Assembly: GCA_026210745.1 (NCBI GenBank) | Contig: CP110632.1 | Span: 496,001-560,000, forward strand | DNA: 64,000 bases | Origin: Exobasidium rhododendri | Lineage: Eukaryota; Basidiomycota; Exobasidiomycetes; Exobasidiales; Exobasidiaceae | Reading direction: 5' to 3' | Part shown: one piece after another, positions 21,217-33,218 of the stretch | Layout of the letters: every line of letters starts with the position of its first letter | Numbering within the stretch: position 1 is the first letter of the stretch | Position numbers and translations under genes: made by a program | Notes under the pieces: model-generated | Told to the model about the DNA's origin: nothing | What the model saw: only the letters and a program-made list of their open reading frames with translations | Databases searched by the model: none

Positions 21217-24200
21217 ATGTCGAGTGCTGTCGCTTCCAGCTCGTCTCATCGACTGTCCGATGAAGCAATTTCTGCCACGCACGCAATCCATTCAGCATTG
21301 TCACCTCGGATTGGTGTCCTGAGCAGTCCAGATGTTCAAGCGACACTAGAGGCTAATCGCTTTACCGACTTTTCTGACCTCCTCAAGCCTTTCGAAAACA
21401 CCATAGAACACCGTGAGTGTCAGCGCAGCTCGTCTCGGATCTTCCTTGATGAAGAACATAAAGCACGCTGTGACTGACCATTTGCCCGTCCTCTCCTGCA
21501 GTCACTGTGAGGACGTCGCAGCTCGAGACACGGCGATGCGAAACATTCCCACTCTCTTTCGACAGTCTTGATACTTTTGCACCAGCCAGCGCTTCAGCCT
21601 CGACCAGTACGCTTTTCACGCCAGCCGATGTACTTTCAGGACCAGCAACGACAGCCTCAGAGACCGCAAAGAGCAAGAAAAGATCAGCAAGGTATTCCAG
21701 ACCAGAATTGCTGCTCGATGCGATAAGTGCTCGAGTCAGTGCAAAGTCAAAAGCCGTCTGGGAGAACAGGGATGCACCTGCTTCCTCTACTACCACTGCC
21801 AAAAGACACTCGCGAAAGTTTTCATCTTTGGGGGGAAATGAGGGGTCGCTGACCAAGTTTGTGAATGCAGAAAATGAGGCCGACTTGGAGAGGTACAGAA
21901 CGTCTTCAATCGACAATCTCACGCCTTGGTTTGCAGACACAAAATCTTTCATTCTGCGAACAAGGAATCTCAGCGAACATGAAACGTTTGGACATCCTCT
22001 AGCGATTCTCCTGGTAGTCTCCGCTGACTCTTCCGACCCAATGAATGCGTTTGCTAGCCTATTTGAAGCATCTCAAATTGGTTCTTGCCAAACCTTCACA
22101 CTTCGACCCTACGTGGACCCTTTGATCCTCCGATACTATGTCCTGCTTCATGATGTCTCCAAGAGTGGGTCAGACTTATCAGAATCGATAGCCTTGCTGG
22201 AAAATATCAAGAAGACATACGGCCTACACTGCTGTCTTCTACCGATTAATTCAGGTGGACCTGGTGCCAACGGTGGGAAGAAGTCTTCCATTGGCATCTC
22301 AGAACTGTATAGAAGAGCATTTCAGAACGACCGCAGAACTGAAGAAGCCAGTAACGGTGATGACAATGACGTTCCTCCCAAAATCCCACCAAAGGCAGAT
22401 CAGATGAACGAGAGCGAGGTGGATCAATCAGTCGAAGGAGAAGAAAAGGAGAAATGGTACAGCGAGAAAGAGGAAGAATTTCAGTATGGCGAATGTCTGG
22501 ATGAGGACGATGTCAAGAGGATCAAAGCATTTGTTCGAGACTTTGCGGCTCAGAGTCTCATCCCTTTTCTGGAGCGATGTGTCAGCCTGTGGAATGACCA
22601 GCTTGCCGCCTCTAGAAAGGGCTTGACAGGTCGACTGTTTGGAGCGGCCAGCAGGAAGCTTTTCAGTGGGGCCACCGGGCGAGGATCTCCTTCATCCGCC
22701 ACCGCTACTTCTTTTGCTACACTTGGCTACTACCCCCATGCTACGTTAGAGGCGCAAACCAGAAGACTGGCTGACTTTGCCTTTATGACAAGAGACTACA
22801 AATTGGCGGCTGCCATGTACGATCAAGGCCGCCGAGATTATGCCAATGACAAAGCATTGAAGTATATTGCAGGTGCTAACGTGAGTCGCAAGATGTATCA
22901 GAGGACAGTAGGGAGATGTCGTGCTTACTCTTGAAGATGTTTTTCCAGGAAATGTTTGGGCTTTCGCATTTGATGATCATGTTGATCGGACACAGCGCTC
23001 ACGTTGACGTGGACAGCTATCTAGCCGCAGCAGGACAGCTCTACCTCATCTCTCCCCGGCAAAAGGGAAGTGCATTACAGCTTGATAGCTTACGAGCGAC
23101 GCTACTGTATTACGAAGTTTACAGAGGACTTTCATTCTATCGTTCGGCACCCTTTGCCTTGGTTCGAACGGCAACAGAAGGGGCTGGGGATGCAGAAAAT
23201 GACCTGGAGGTAGCTGGTGCGATGCTGCTGGAGCAGGCTGCCATCACTGATCTCAGACAAGCAGATCGACCAGCTCTGCGAAAGTGTGCGCTTCATTTGA
23301 TCATGGCCGCTCATCGTTATCGCAGCTGTGGTCAGAAGCATCTGAGTCTCCGATGCTTTCAAGGCGCTGCCTCCGTGTACCGCACGCTGAAACAACAAAG
23401 ATTGTCGCAGGATACGATCAAGGGTGGCGAAGAGGAAGAAGACGGGGAGAGATTGGCGGATCGTCTGGCCAGCTTTGAAGGAACAAAGACCTCGCAGTGG
23501 GACCTCATTGAAGATCACATGGAAGAAGAATTGGGACAGCAGGCTTCTAGTGACGGCCAGACCGATCAAGCAGTCATGCACTTCTTCACTTTGCTTTACC
23601 GACAGAAGAGTAGCGTCTTCAGCACAAGCGAAGAGAGCTCAAGAAAGCACAAAGAGTACTTGCAGGGATTCCTTACCAGCTGCAAATACCTCGATACGGA
23701 TTTGAGATCGCTGTTGGAGACGCACAAATTAGAGACAAGCTTGCCATTTGTGGATGATGCCAAGTCAGTGATCCACGTCAAGAAGAGAGATAGAGCTTCC
23801 GATGAGCATTGGTCTGTTTTAGAGAGGGAAGCAACAGCGACTGCCAGAGGCAAAACTGTCAAGACTGTGCAAGGCATACGTACGATCGCTGTGGAGGAAA
23901 CATTCTGGGTAGACCTGGCTATGGCAAATCCTCTCAACACGCCCTTGACCATCACCACGTTGACGGCACAGATGCAAGACGAGGAGGGAAATGTGGCGCT
24001 GGAAGATCTTGCCACGATAGAGGTGATCGAAGAGGTGAACTTTGCTCCGCTGGAGAAGAAGCGCGTCTTTATCGCAGTTTCGGTGAGAGAGCCGAGCAAG
24101 CTGACATGCACGAGCGTTCGCTACCTTCTAGCTGGCCAAGTTGCCTTTGAAGAGTCGTTAAATCCAAAGGGGAAGAGATTGTTCGAGACAAAGGAGCAGC

Positions 24201-25867
24201 GAAGCTCTGTCGAGCCCCAGTATTCTCCCAACGAAGATTTGTCTATTATCGTTGAGATCGCGAAGCCTCAAATGGACGTAGAATTCAAGGAAGAGATAAG
24301 GAGATTGGGACTAGGAGAGGAAATTGAGGCACATATATCGATAGCAAACACTGGGAAAGTGGCACTGAAGAATGCGAAAGCGATCGTCAATCGACCGGAA
24401 GCGCTGATGGATCGATCAAAGACACTTGAAGTGATCTCAGACAAAGAAACGCAGGAGGAGAACGATCTACGGACGAACAAAACGATCACTGTTCCGCTGT
24501 CAGACAACTTCTTGGCGGGTGGTGCCAATTTCGAGTGGCCTGTATTGGTACGGGGCAATGCGCTAGGGACGCTGGTCCTTCGCTTGCTGTTTGTGTATGA
24601 AACAGAACAAGGGGAAGTGTTGACTTCTCAACTGCAGCACGAGATTCAGGTCGAAGCAGTGATTGATTTGGCGGTGCAAGCTGGACCGAGCCACACGAAG
24701 GAGCAGGTCTATGATCTCAGCATCGAAGGCGTCAATCTGTCTGATCCGGAGGAAGATGAAAGGGTCACCATCACAGCGCTCTCGTTTGTCAGTCCAGCGT
24801 GGAAGACGAGCGTCGGAGTGGGCGGGGACGTGCTGCAGTCCTTTGACAGTCTGATCTGTCTGCAGAAGCAGAGCTTGTACACGACACTGGTCTGCTCTCC
24901 CTCGACAGGGGCCGTCAAAGATACGGACTACACTGTGAGCCAGCTCCAAAGCCTCTTGACCGGCCGCAACATCAACAAAGACATATCACCTCCTCCCACG
25001 ACGATCAACAGGAGCACTCTCGGAAAAGAGGTTCCGCAAATCAGCCCATTCCTGCTCGTGGCACGCAAAGAGTACCGACTTTCGATGCTGCAGTCGCAAT
25101 TTGCATCCTCCATCCACTCCAGGAGGGATCTCGAACGGATCTTTATGCTATACGAGCCGAACGAAATCGACATTGTTGCTCATTGGAAGTTGTCCAGAAG
25201 CAATCGAAAAGGTCAGGCCTTTGTCTTTGGACTGAATCTGGGACCGTTGCATGATTATCTCGAGAAGTTGTTCGTGAAGAACGACGATAAAGTGACGAGA
25301 AGCTTGTACGCAGAGGCAGAAAAGGAAAAGGCAGCTCTGTGGGCAGATGTCGGCAAGAACAGGCTTCACATGGAAGAGGACCCCATCCTCTTCACGTACT
25401 TGGGTCGTGGAGGAAATGAAGAAGAAAAGGACGAACATACCAGGCAGAATGGAGACCGAGTAGTAGAAGCGGTAGAGACTATTCCTGCGGCTATTCATCA
25501 TAACTTCGCAGTGGCAAAGGGAGGCAAGAACCGATGCGTGTTTGATGTCGAGTTCCTACTTCTCAATCTTTCCAATCTGAGGTCGAGGGACGTGATCCTA
25601 CAGCTGGACAACACACCGATCCCAACACCACTAGCCTCCTCGAGGATGCAAGCGTCGTACGTGAATCGACTCACTTTCCGCGTCACTATCGCACCGCTGT
25701 CTTCTGTCAAAATAAAGGCACAAGCGAGCGTGCACAAGGCCGGAGATATCCTCGTCGGACCAGTCTTGGTCAAGAGCACAACAACGCCGGGCAGCGGTCA
25801 AGAGCGCACATTCCAGCGATGGGAGCACTGCACCTCTCCGATCATAAGGATCGTCCAGCAGCTTTGA
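21217..25867 (+). CDS. TRS85: TRAPP complex subunit TRS85 (TRAPPC8)
   Basis: Trs85 is the TRAPPIII-specific subunit that steers the Rab GEF towards Golgi and autophagy membranes. Exons 21217-21412, 21502-22880 and 22949-25867 give 1497 residues. The N-terminal family core is clear: PWFADTKSFILRTRNLSEH, FGHPLAILLVVSADSSDP, LRYYVLLHDVSKSG and IKKTYGLHCCLLPINS. The middle shows TPR-like helices (RRLADFAFMTRDYKLAAAMY, then YIAGANEMFGLS across the second splice). The C-terminal half is beta-rich, as in TRAPPC8. It is longer than yeast Trs85 (698) and close to animal TRAPPC8 in size. Introns are 89 and 68 nt. The stop is 88 bases from the stop of the facing TAF7 gene. Confidence 0.92.
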
Positions 25868-25955
25868 TTATATCGTCATCACCGTCACCATACCATTACA
25901 TGATTGCAGGGAGAAAGGATTTGATTGTTGTAATTGTACACATGCATAAAGGATC

Positions 25956-28310
25956 TCACCCAAATAGATCCGATTCATCCGACTCATCGTCGCCACCGTC
26001 GTCGACCTCTTCTTCTTCCTCCTCCTCCTCCTCCTCTTCCTCGTCTTCGTTTCCCCCTGTGCCTCGGTCTACGTTCATTTCCGCCGAAGTGTCCACCGTG
26101 CCTGCCTTCTTTGTGACGACTGATCCCACCTCCTTTGCAGCAGTCGTGCCCTTTTCTCGTCCTTCTCGTTCGATGACGGTGACTCCTGCCGTGCCTGAGA
26201 ATTGTGCGGTCGGTGTGATACTTGGTGCTGCAACAGTTCCAGTCACAATCCCCCCCACTCCAGCAGCCCCACCACCGCTCGGTGTCGCACTGGCAGACGA
26301 CCGAGCAATAGCTGCAGTCGCTTCTTCTTGAGCTTGCTTCTCCTGTGCTTGAGCTTGTACCTGTTTTTGTACTACTGCTTCTGCCTTGGCTGCTTCTTTC
26401 CCCTCTCTCCTCTGTTGCCTCAAATCCAGCAACTGTGACTTCTTCAGATCCAACTCCATCTGCATTCGTTTTAGTGTTTGCAGATTCCTCTGTTTGATCA
26501 GTGCATTGTTGGTACCCTCTACCTCATTATGCTTTCTCTTGACCATCACTTCGATTTCTTTGCATTCGGCTTCCAGCTGAGTCTCACGAACTCTCTTTTC
26601 TTGTTCCTCTTCATCAAGATCATCATCGTCGTCATCGTCTTCCTCCCCGACTGTGGCACCTTCCGTTGCCACTCCTGCTGCGCCGCTTGCTCCTCCTTCC
26701 TCTTCATCACCGGCATCAAACAGATCATCTTCATCCTCTTCCTCTTCTTCCTCCTCTTCATCGTCGCTCATGGCTCGAGACAAGCTTCTACCTCGAATTG
26801 TACTTCTATCGTCCATCATCGATTCATCTTCCTCCTCCTCCTCTTCTTCTTCATCATCATCTTCTTGTTGTTGCAGCAGCATCTCTTGCTCCAATTCTCT
26901 CTGTAGATCTTGATCGACATCATCATCTTCTCCTCCCATGACCGACTTCGCCTCGTCATCATCGACTTGGGAAACGTCGTCCTCCATGTCGCTCATTCCG
27001 GAGCCTTCTCCATCGGGAGCAAAGGAGGGCGCTCCACCTTGAGAGACACTTGGGCTGTCCATGTCCCGTTCTCCTCCCCCGCCCCCACCACCGCCATTCT
27101 TTCTTCCTCGACCTCCTCTTCCGCCACCACCACCGCCTTCTTCATCCGAGTCTGACAGATCCGCTTCTGCAATATCTATCATAGTGAACTGACTGTCATC
27201 AGCTCGCTCGTCTTCAGCCAGCAATCTCTCCACCTCCTTTTCTACTGTCTCGATTGTCCTCTTGTGTATCCTCTTGCGAAATCTTCGCTTCCTCGCCCAC
27301 CTCATGGGTGGGGTAATGCCATGATCGTAAACGAAATCATCGGTCAATCCTTCCACTCGATCCCCTCCATTGCCCCCTCTTGTTACTTCAGATTCCTCTT
27401 GCACTTCATTCGTGACTAGGAGCATTTGACTGATGTCTGCAATCTTGAACATTTGCTTGTTATCCAACGTCTTATGAGATTCAATAATGGCAGGCAAATC
27501 TACCAGCTTGGAAGAGAATTGCTTGTCACCCATCTTAAACAGTGCTCTTCTTGAATCCTTGAACTTCAATTCTACTTCCTTTCCTTCCGTTCCGACCTCT
27601 CTCCTTCGCACCCAGTCCCCTAGTACCTTTGTTGCTTCAATACCTTCTGGCATTCTCAGTATGATCTGTTCCTCAAAAGCCATCCCTTCACCAGTCTCTT
27701 CATCAGAGCTATCTAGTTCTCGGTCGTAGCCTTGCATGTAAGGCAGTGTCTTGTTCACCCCTGAAAGAGTTGGGTCGCCTTTACCCCTAGTGGCATGTCC
27801 CCCTTTCAAGTTCAACTTCAGTCGAGGGGCTCTGTTGTTTGCATTGCTGCTCGTACTGCCTTGCGTGCTTTTACGACTGCGAAATCCATAGCCTTGTGCT
27901 CCATTTGCTTGCTGTGCTTGTGATCGGAAGGCCAAGGGTTCCTCGCTATCACCCCGTACTTTCAGCGTCGGCTTTATTGCACGCCCGGAAGAGCGAGCTG
28001 CACCCACGCTACCACCTGGTGTAGGAGGAGGCATCATGGAGGCGTCTGTGTCTGCATCATTTGTTGACTGCGTCTGAGAAGCACCATCTTGAATGGTACC
28101 ACTACCTTGACTTCCAACAGGCACTGTGGGTGCTGTTGATTGCGACTGTGACTGTGAACCGATCACCGTGTTGGACAGGGACGAAGTTGATGCCGCTACG
28201 CTTGGCTGCGATCCTTGGACAGTCTCGCTCAGTTGAGAAAAGGCAGCTGGGTGAGAGTCGTTCAAGGGCGACTCCACTTTGGGAACTACAGTGTCAGGAA
28301 TTGACGACAT
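25956..28310 (-). CDS. TAF7: TFIID subunit TAF7
   Basis: TAF7 is part of the general transcription factor TFIID, where it binds TAF1. The single frame gives 784 residues. The TAFII55 N-terminal domain covers about residues 210-375: EEQIILRMPEG, ELKFKDSRRALFKMGDKQFS, KLVDLPAIIESHKTLDNKQM, KIADISQMLLV and GITPPMRWARKRRFRKRIHK. The first 200 residues are Ser/Gln-rich. After the domain come long Asp/Glu and Gly runs, encoded by a visible TCTTCC/CCTCCT repeat on the plus strand near 26005-26050 and near 26820-26860. These are followed by a coiled coil (KEIEVMVKRKHNEVEGTNN), as in other TAF7 proteins. Confidence 0.92.
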   Translation of the reverse strand: MSSIPDTVVPKVESPLNDSHPAAFSQLSETVQGSQPSVAASTSSLSNTVIGSQSQSQSTAPTVPVGSQGSGTIQDGASQTQSTNDADTDASMMPPPTPGGSVGAARSSGRAIKPTLKVRGDSEEPLAFRSQAQQANGAQGYGFRSRKSTQGSTSSNANNRAPRLKLNLKGGHATRGKGDPTLSGVNKTLPYMQGYDRELDSSDEETGEGMAFEEQIILRMPEGIEATKVLGDWVRRREVGTEGKEVELKFKDSRRALFKMGDKQFSSKLVDLPAIIESHKTLDNKQMFKIADISQMLLVTNEVQEESEVTRGGNGGDRVEGLTDDFVYDHGITPPMRWARKRRFRKRIHKRTIETVEKEVERLLAEDERADDSQFTMIDIAEADLSDSDEEGGGGGGRGGRGRKNGGGGGGGGERDMDSPSVSQGGAPSFAPDGEGSGMSDMEDDVSQVDDDEAKSVMGGEDDDVDQDLQRELEQEMLLQQQEDDDEEEEEEEEDESMMDDRSTIRGRSLSRAMSDDEEEEEEEEDEDDLFDAGDEEEGGASGAAGVATEGATVGEEDDDDDDDLDEEEQEKRVRETQLEAECKEIEVMVKRKHNEVEGTNNALIKQRNLQTLKRMQMELDLKKSQLLDLRQQRREGKEAAKAEAVVQKQVQAQAQEKQAQEEATAAIARSSASATPSGGGAAGVGGIVTGTVAAPSITPTAQFSGTAGVTVIEREGREKGTTAAKEVGSVVTKKAGTVDTSAEMNVDRGTGGNEDEEEEEEEEEEEEVDDGGDDESDESDLFG

Positions 28311-28580
28311 AGCTCACACAGCGAAGCAGATCCTCGTCCCGCCAACCTGGGCCTCTCGGTGCGCTGAGTGTGCTGTGAAGACGATCGAAGGCGAGGGAGA
28401 AGATGAAGCACAGAAGTTCCAAACATTCCACCCCTCTGTTCCCCAGACGCATCTTCTTCTTGTATACGCTACGACATTTGACGTGTTCTTCCTGGTCAGA
28501 GTCCTCCTCCACTGCTTTAAATCCACCTGCGAAGAGAAGGAAACGAGGCGGCGGCATTTCATCGCTCAGCAAAGACGGTC

Positions 28581-29701
28581 ATGAAGAGGAAAGGGGCCGA
28601 TCAAGGTGGCAGTGGAAAGAGGTGGAAAGTACAACAAGGAAAAGGACAGATTCAAGGACAGGGTGTCTTACTCACCACAGTCCGAAGGAAGGAGAGAAAA
28701 GCAGGTCTAGAGTTGATTGAATTCTTCGAAGATCTAGTCGAGAAGCTATACCCTGATCTGGATCTATCCTTGATAGAAGCAGTGGACGGGGAGGAAGGTG
28801 ACGGAGGAGGGGAAGATTATGAGGAGAAATACGATCTTTTGAAGAACGGAGAAACGTCGACCACGACGAAGAGTGACGAAAGTACAAATGCAACAGCATC
28901 AACTGTCGCAATTGTCGCAGCGGCACCGAAGTCGGACACGAGAGTGGACGACATCGAGGCGCAGATACAAGCAGAGTTGTGCGAATTAAAAGGTCAAAAA
29001 GGCACACAATTGAAGAGCGGACCTCCAGCAAATGGCGATATGGCCGAGAAGAGGGCACGACAAAGGGAGAAATTCAGGTTGATCGATCCCGACGTGGAGT
29101 GCCTCATGTTTGTCAGTGTAGCAAGTCCGATGGATCCAGTCCTACTCTCGTGTGCGATGCTTGATCAAATAGCAAAGACTGGCCATGTCAGAGGGAAATT
29201 CATCCAGAGGCTTTCACCCATATACGATACTACTCGAGCAGAAGTCGACAAGATTGGCACCTTAGCTGATTCAGTCATGTCCAAGCACTTTCCAAAGTCA
29301 GAAGAGCCCGTTACAGTGAGTCCCACGAAATCTACTTTGGCCCGACGGTCTCGCTGCAGGAGAGTTTGAGTTTCCATTCCTGACACAAGTGTCTCTCTCT
29401 CGGATACAAACAGTTCAAGATTGATCCTCGCCTACGTCTTCACAACCTCCTGTCGAAGATGGTCATCATCCAAACGATTGCACCGGCCGTTCCTCCTCCG
29501 CACAAAGCAGACTTACTCCACCCAGACTACATGATCAACGTGGAAGTCCTAAAGATGACGATTGGCATTGGTATACTACCACGATATGAAGAATACAAAC
29601 GTTTCAATCCGCAAATGATTGCTCAGAGGTACAACGAGAGTAAGAAGGGCGACGAAGACGATGTACAGTCTCGCTCTCTGCAGAAGACGGAGAAGTCTTG
29701 A
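28581..29701 (+). CDS. TAN1: THUMP-domain tRNA acetylation factor TAN1
   Basis: Tan1 (THUMPD1) is the tRNA-binding partner of Kre33/NAT10 in making N4-acetylcytidine in tRNA-Ser and tRNA-Leu. Exons 28581-29315 and 29414-29701 give 340 residues. The THUMP domain is seen as CAMLDQIAKTGHVRGKFIQR, LSPIYDTTRAEVDKIGTLA, KIDPRLRLHNLLSK, then HKADLLHPDYMINVEVLKM and GILPRYEEYKRFN. The N terminus is basic, KRKGADQGGSGKRWKV, typical of a nuclear protein. A linker of about 80 Thr/Ser/Glu-rich residues is inserted before the domain. The intron is 98 nt. The gene is divergent from TAF7, with 270 bases between start codons. Confidence 0.92.
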
Positions 29702-29879
29702 CCGGATTTCTCTCAGTGTGTATTAATATCATTCCAAAATCAGGTTCAGGCACCCTTACGATCCAATGCAAGCAATTACTATTGACGTGGATGATAAGAT
29801 TCTCTATCTACATAGCTTTCTAGATGAGAGGGAAGGGGGGGAAAAGTGATGTTATGAAGGAGGGAGGTGAACGAGTGCC

Positions 29880-32800
29880 TCACCCTGACGTGGGGAGATC
29901 GGGCAGTGCCAACGGCTTCACACCGTCCCAGAACTCGGAGCACTTCTTCGTCTCTGCAATGATTCCCTTGCGGATGACAAAGTCACCGAATCCTTCTTCG
30001 GGGCCTCGGTCTTTTGCGAAGCTTGTCAACATGGGCTCCAAAATCTGGATTGCTTCGGGTAGTGTTACGCTCTCTGCGTAGACTTTGTTGACTCTGGTAC
30101 CCTTTCGATTGCCTCCAAGCAGCATCAAGTAAGTACCCGGAGCCTTTCCAACGAATCCAATCTCTGCTAACCACGGCCTTGCACATCCGTTGGGACACCC
30201 AGTCATCCTGGTGATGATCTCCTCTGCTGCAATTCCGAGCCTCTTGACGATTGTGTCCAGCTTGTCGATGAGGTCGGGGAAGAGCGCTCTCTCTGATTCA
30301 GCCATCGCTAAACCACAAGTGGGGAAGGAAACGCAAGCGGAGGCGGACAGAGAGATGGCACTCTGCTCCCATAGGACCATGTTGTACTCTTGCAGATGAG
30401 CTTCCACTTTCGACTTGATCGATTCAGGCATGTTGCAGAGGGCCAAGTGTTGATTAGGCGACATTCGGATCTCGCCTTCGAACCAATCTGCCAAGCATAG
30501 CTTTCGCACGCCTGTTCGGAAAGGTGTGCCTGGAACGTCCTTGATCCTTCCGTTCTCTAGCCACAACATGCACGTCCATTTGCCATCCCTCTGCTTCCTC
30601 CATCCGTACTCGTCTGTGTTTGCATCAAAATGGTAGGGTCTTGCTGGCTCCAGCTTCCATCCCAACCGACTTTCTACTTCCGCTCGGAAGTTGTCGGGAC
30701 CCTTGAAGTGATTGTCGATCGTGTACTTGAGTCGAGCTTGCTTTCGGTTGGTTCGATCACCAAAGTCACGTTGCGTCAACATAATGTGCTTGCAGACTTC
30801 CTTGGCGTCTTCGGTGTTGCAGTACCCGATCACATCACCTGTCCTAGGGTACGTCGGCTTCATGCCGTGCGTGACTCCCATTCCACCACCCACACTGACG
30901 TTGAAGCCTACCAATCGACCAGTCTTGTTGTCTGCAATCGCAATCAAGCCAATGTCGTGCGCAAAGCAGTCCACATCATTACGTGGGGGTACGGCAATGG
31001 CGATCTTGAACTTTCTTGGCAGGTAGTATGGTCCGTAAAGAGGTTCGTAGTCCTTCAATGCCCCTCCCATCAACAACTCCTTCTTACTTTCGGTACCCTT
31101 GTCTAGCCAGATCTCGTGGTACGCGTCCATCCTTGGCAGGAGATACTCAGAGATGCCCTTCGAGAATTCGAATGTGTCTGCGTGTAAGTCACTGATGTGT
31201 GGATTGGGCGAGCACAAGACGTTTCGATTCACATCACCGCAAGCAGCAATAGTATCGAGCATGGATTTGTTGATGCCTTGCATGGCAGCCTTGAGATTCG
31301 TCTTGAGGATGCAGTGGTACTGAATCGTCTGACGGGTGGTGATCTTCATGGTCTCGTTACCGTAATCACTTGCCACATTATCCAATTGAACCCACTGTGC
31401 CGGTGTCACTACTCCAGCAGGGATACGGCATCGAATCATAAAACTGTAAGCAGGTTCAAGACCAGCTGCCTTTCGTTCTTCCACATTATCACGATCGTAT
31501 TGCATGTACGTTCCATGGAACTTGGTGAGCTGAGTATCACTTTCGGCGATAGCCATCGTTGATTTGTCCGCCAATCCTTCCACAATCGTGCCTCGGAGAT
31601 AGTTACTGGCAATCTTAATGTGTTCGTTGGTGATGGGCTCTGCCTCCACTTCCACAACTTCAATCGAGTCGACGCCAAGAGCTTTCCAGAGCAGTGGCTC
31701 CCAAATCTTGTATCCAGTCATGTAGCCATCTGCATCTTGATCGTCTCCCAATCCCAATTCAACCATTCGATGAGCGCCCAGCACTTCTAATCGAGCATCG
31801 AGATCTTTACCCGCCTTGTTATAGTAGTGAGCATCTTCAGCTCGTGGCCAGTAGTGGCTGTCTCCCATAGCAAACACAGTGTACTTGATCGACTCATCCT
31901 CCTCCTCAGATGTTGCGGACGACTTCAAGCTGCTCTCGCTTAGCTTGTTGAGTGTCTTAATAGTCTCTCGTCCGTTTTGTGGTGCTTCTCCTTGACCAGC
32001 TGTACTGGTGATGAAGGCGACGTTCTTCTCGTCCTTGAGCTCATCAGCAGTGGGGAAATCATCCATCGGCAAGACTCTTGCAGCTAGACCTCTTGCCTTT
32101 GCTCGACCAGTCAATTTCTTCGCCAATTTTTCTGCATTGCCACCATCACTTGCATATAGAATCAACAATGGAGGGCCATCCATGGAGCCCAACATGGCAG
32201 CGTAGGCATCCTTTGCCTTCTTCTTTTGGCGCTCTCTCAACGTGGTGCCCTGACTGGTGACGAGATCGTAGGCCATTTGAGGTTGAGCATCGACAAGGTA
32301 GGTCAAATGGTTCTGACGATCCAAGAATGTCTTCAATTGTTCACGAATGGTGGAAGAGTCAAGCTTGAACACTTCCTTTCCTCTCCTCTCTGCACTTGGG
32401 TCCCATCGATAGAGTGGCCAGTAGCCAGAATCAACAGCTAGCTTGGTCTCTCTGAGAACTTCGAGAGCTGCATCGTCTTGTGAGGTGTAGGGAACATATG
32501 CCAAGACGATCGAAGGTCCGTCAAATTTGTCGGCTTCCCTCAACGCTTGCAAGACCTGCATGTAATCAGCATAAACGGCTGTGCTTGCTACATAGACGTT
32601 TCCATAGTTCATCGCATACAGTCCTACGTCCTTCTTTCGTTTGTTTGCTTCAACTGCATCCCTTTGTGAGTAAGGAAGTGTGTCGTAGATGAGCATGTTC
32701 ACGTTCTTTCCACTAGCGATGACATGGTGTACTCCACTCATTCCGACGTCGTAAGCCCAAGCATCAGAGCCGACAATCCATCGGCTCTTCTGCGAGATAT

Positions 32801-33218
32801 GGGCAGTCAAGGATTGCAGGTGCTTTACAATCTCATTTTCAGCGGGAGCTCCGTGCAACAAAGATTCAAATTTGGCGTCGTTGACAATGTTCTTGCCAGC
32901 TTGGTCATTGCTAGTGATTGACCATGACGTGAGAGCGTCGAGTAGCTCGCTTGACACGCCAGACTGCGATGGATTCTTCATCACTTGCTTGACTGCTCTT
33001 GAGAGCTCGTCTCTTTCTTCAAGCTGTGCTAAGACTTGTCCAAACGCATACTCCGGACTGCGTGCCGCTGGGTGTGCATCACTGATGTTCTTTGCTGCAT
33101 TGATGAGAGACAATCGCTCGGCGAAGAGCTGCTCTAAGATAATCAGGTAAGACTGTTCATGTTGAGGTATCTTGAATGGTGCCATGACAGCATTCCCATT
33201 CTGTTTGACATGAGCCAT
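29880..33218 (-). CDS. MET5: Assimilatory sulfite reductase beta subunit (hemoprotein)
   Basis: Met5 reduces sulfite to sulfide, with electrons from the Met10 flavoprotein. The open frame gives 1112 residues. In order: a TPP-domain-like part (SRWIVGSDAWAYDVGMSGVH, KDVGLYAMNYGNVYVAS), a flavodoxin-like domain from about residue 349 (LLILYASDGGNAEKLAKKL, VFAMGDSHYWPRAEDAHYYN), and the siroheme/4Fe-4S part. The cluster ligands are present as ACVSFPTC near residue 961 and GCPNGC near residue 1007. Yeast Met5 has 1442 residues, and this copy begins at about its residue 340. The frame is open for 43 more codons upstream, back to an acceptor-like CTAG/CAG near 33340-33350, so a short upstream exon may be missed. 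Confidence 0.94.
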   Translation of the reverse strand: MAHVKQNGNAVMAPFKIPQHEQSYLIILEQLFAERLSLINAAKNISDAHPAARSPEYAFGQVLAQLEERDELSRAVKQVMKNPSQSGVSSELLDALTSWSITSNDQAGKNIVNDAKFESLLHGAPAENEIVKHLQSLTAHISQKSRWIVGSDAWAYDVGMSGVHHVIASGKNVNMLIYDTLPYSQRDAVEANKRKKDVGLYAMNYGNVYVASTAVYADYMQVLQALREADKFDGPSIVLAYVPYTSQDDAALEVLRETKLAVDSGYWPLYRWDPSAERRGKEVFKLDSSTIREQLKTFLDRQNHLTYLVDAQPQMAYDLVTSQGTTLRERQKKKAKDAYAAMLGSMDGPPLLILYASDGGNAEKLAKKLTGRAKARGLAARVLPMDDFPTADELKDEKNVAFITSTAGQGEAPQNGRETIKTLNKLSESSLKSSATSEEEDESIKYTVFAMGDSHYWPRAEDAHYYNKAGKDLDARLEVLGAHRMVELGLGDDQDADGYMTGYKIWEPLLWKALGVDSIEVVEVEAEPITNEHIKIASNYLRGTIVEGLADKSTMAIAESDTQLTKFHGTYMQYDRDNVEERKAAGLEPAYSFMIRCRIPAGVVTPAQWVQLDNVASDYGNETMKITTRQTIQYHCILKTNLKAAMQGINKSMLDTIAACGDVNRNVLCSPNPHISDLHADTFEFSKGISEYLLPRMDAYHEIWLDKGTESKKELLMGGALKDYEPLYGPYYLPRKFKIAIAVPPRNDVDCFAHDIGLIAIADNKTGRLVGFNVSVGGGMGVTHGMKPTYPRTGDVIGYCNTEDAKEVCKHIMLTQRDFGDRTNRKQARLKYTIDNHFKGPDNFRAEVESRLGWKLEPARPYHFDANTDEYGWRKQRDGKWTCMLWLENGRIKDVPGTPFRTGVRKLCLADWFEGEIRMSPNQHLALCNMPESIKSKVEAHLQEYNMVLWEQSAISLSASACVSFPTCGLAMAESERALFPDLIDKLDTIVKRLGIAAEEIITRMTGCPNGCARPWLAEIGFVGKAPGTYLMLLGGNRKGTRVNKVYAESVTLPEAIQILEPMLTSFAKDRGPEEGFGDFVIRKGIIAETKKCSEFWDGVKPLALPDLPTSG

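Noticed and set aside
26653-26941. Ser- and His-rich plus-strand frames
   Set aside because: They are antisense readings of the Asp/Glu runs of TAF7.
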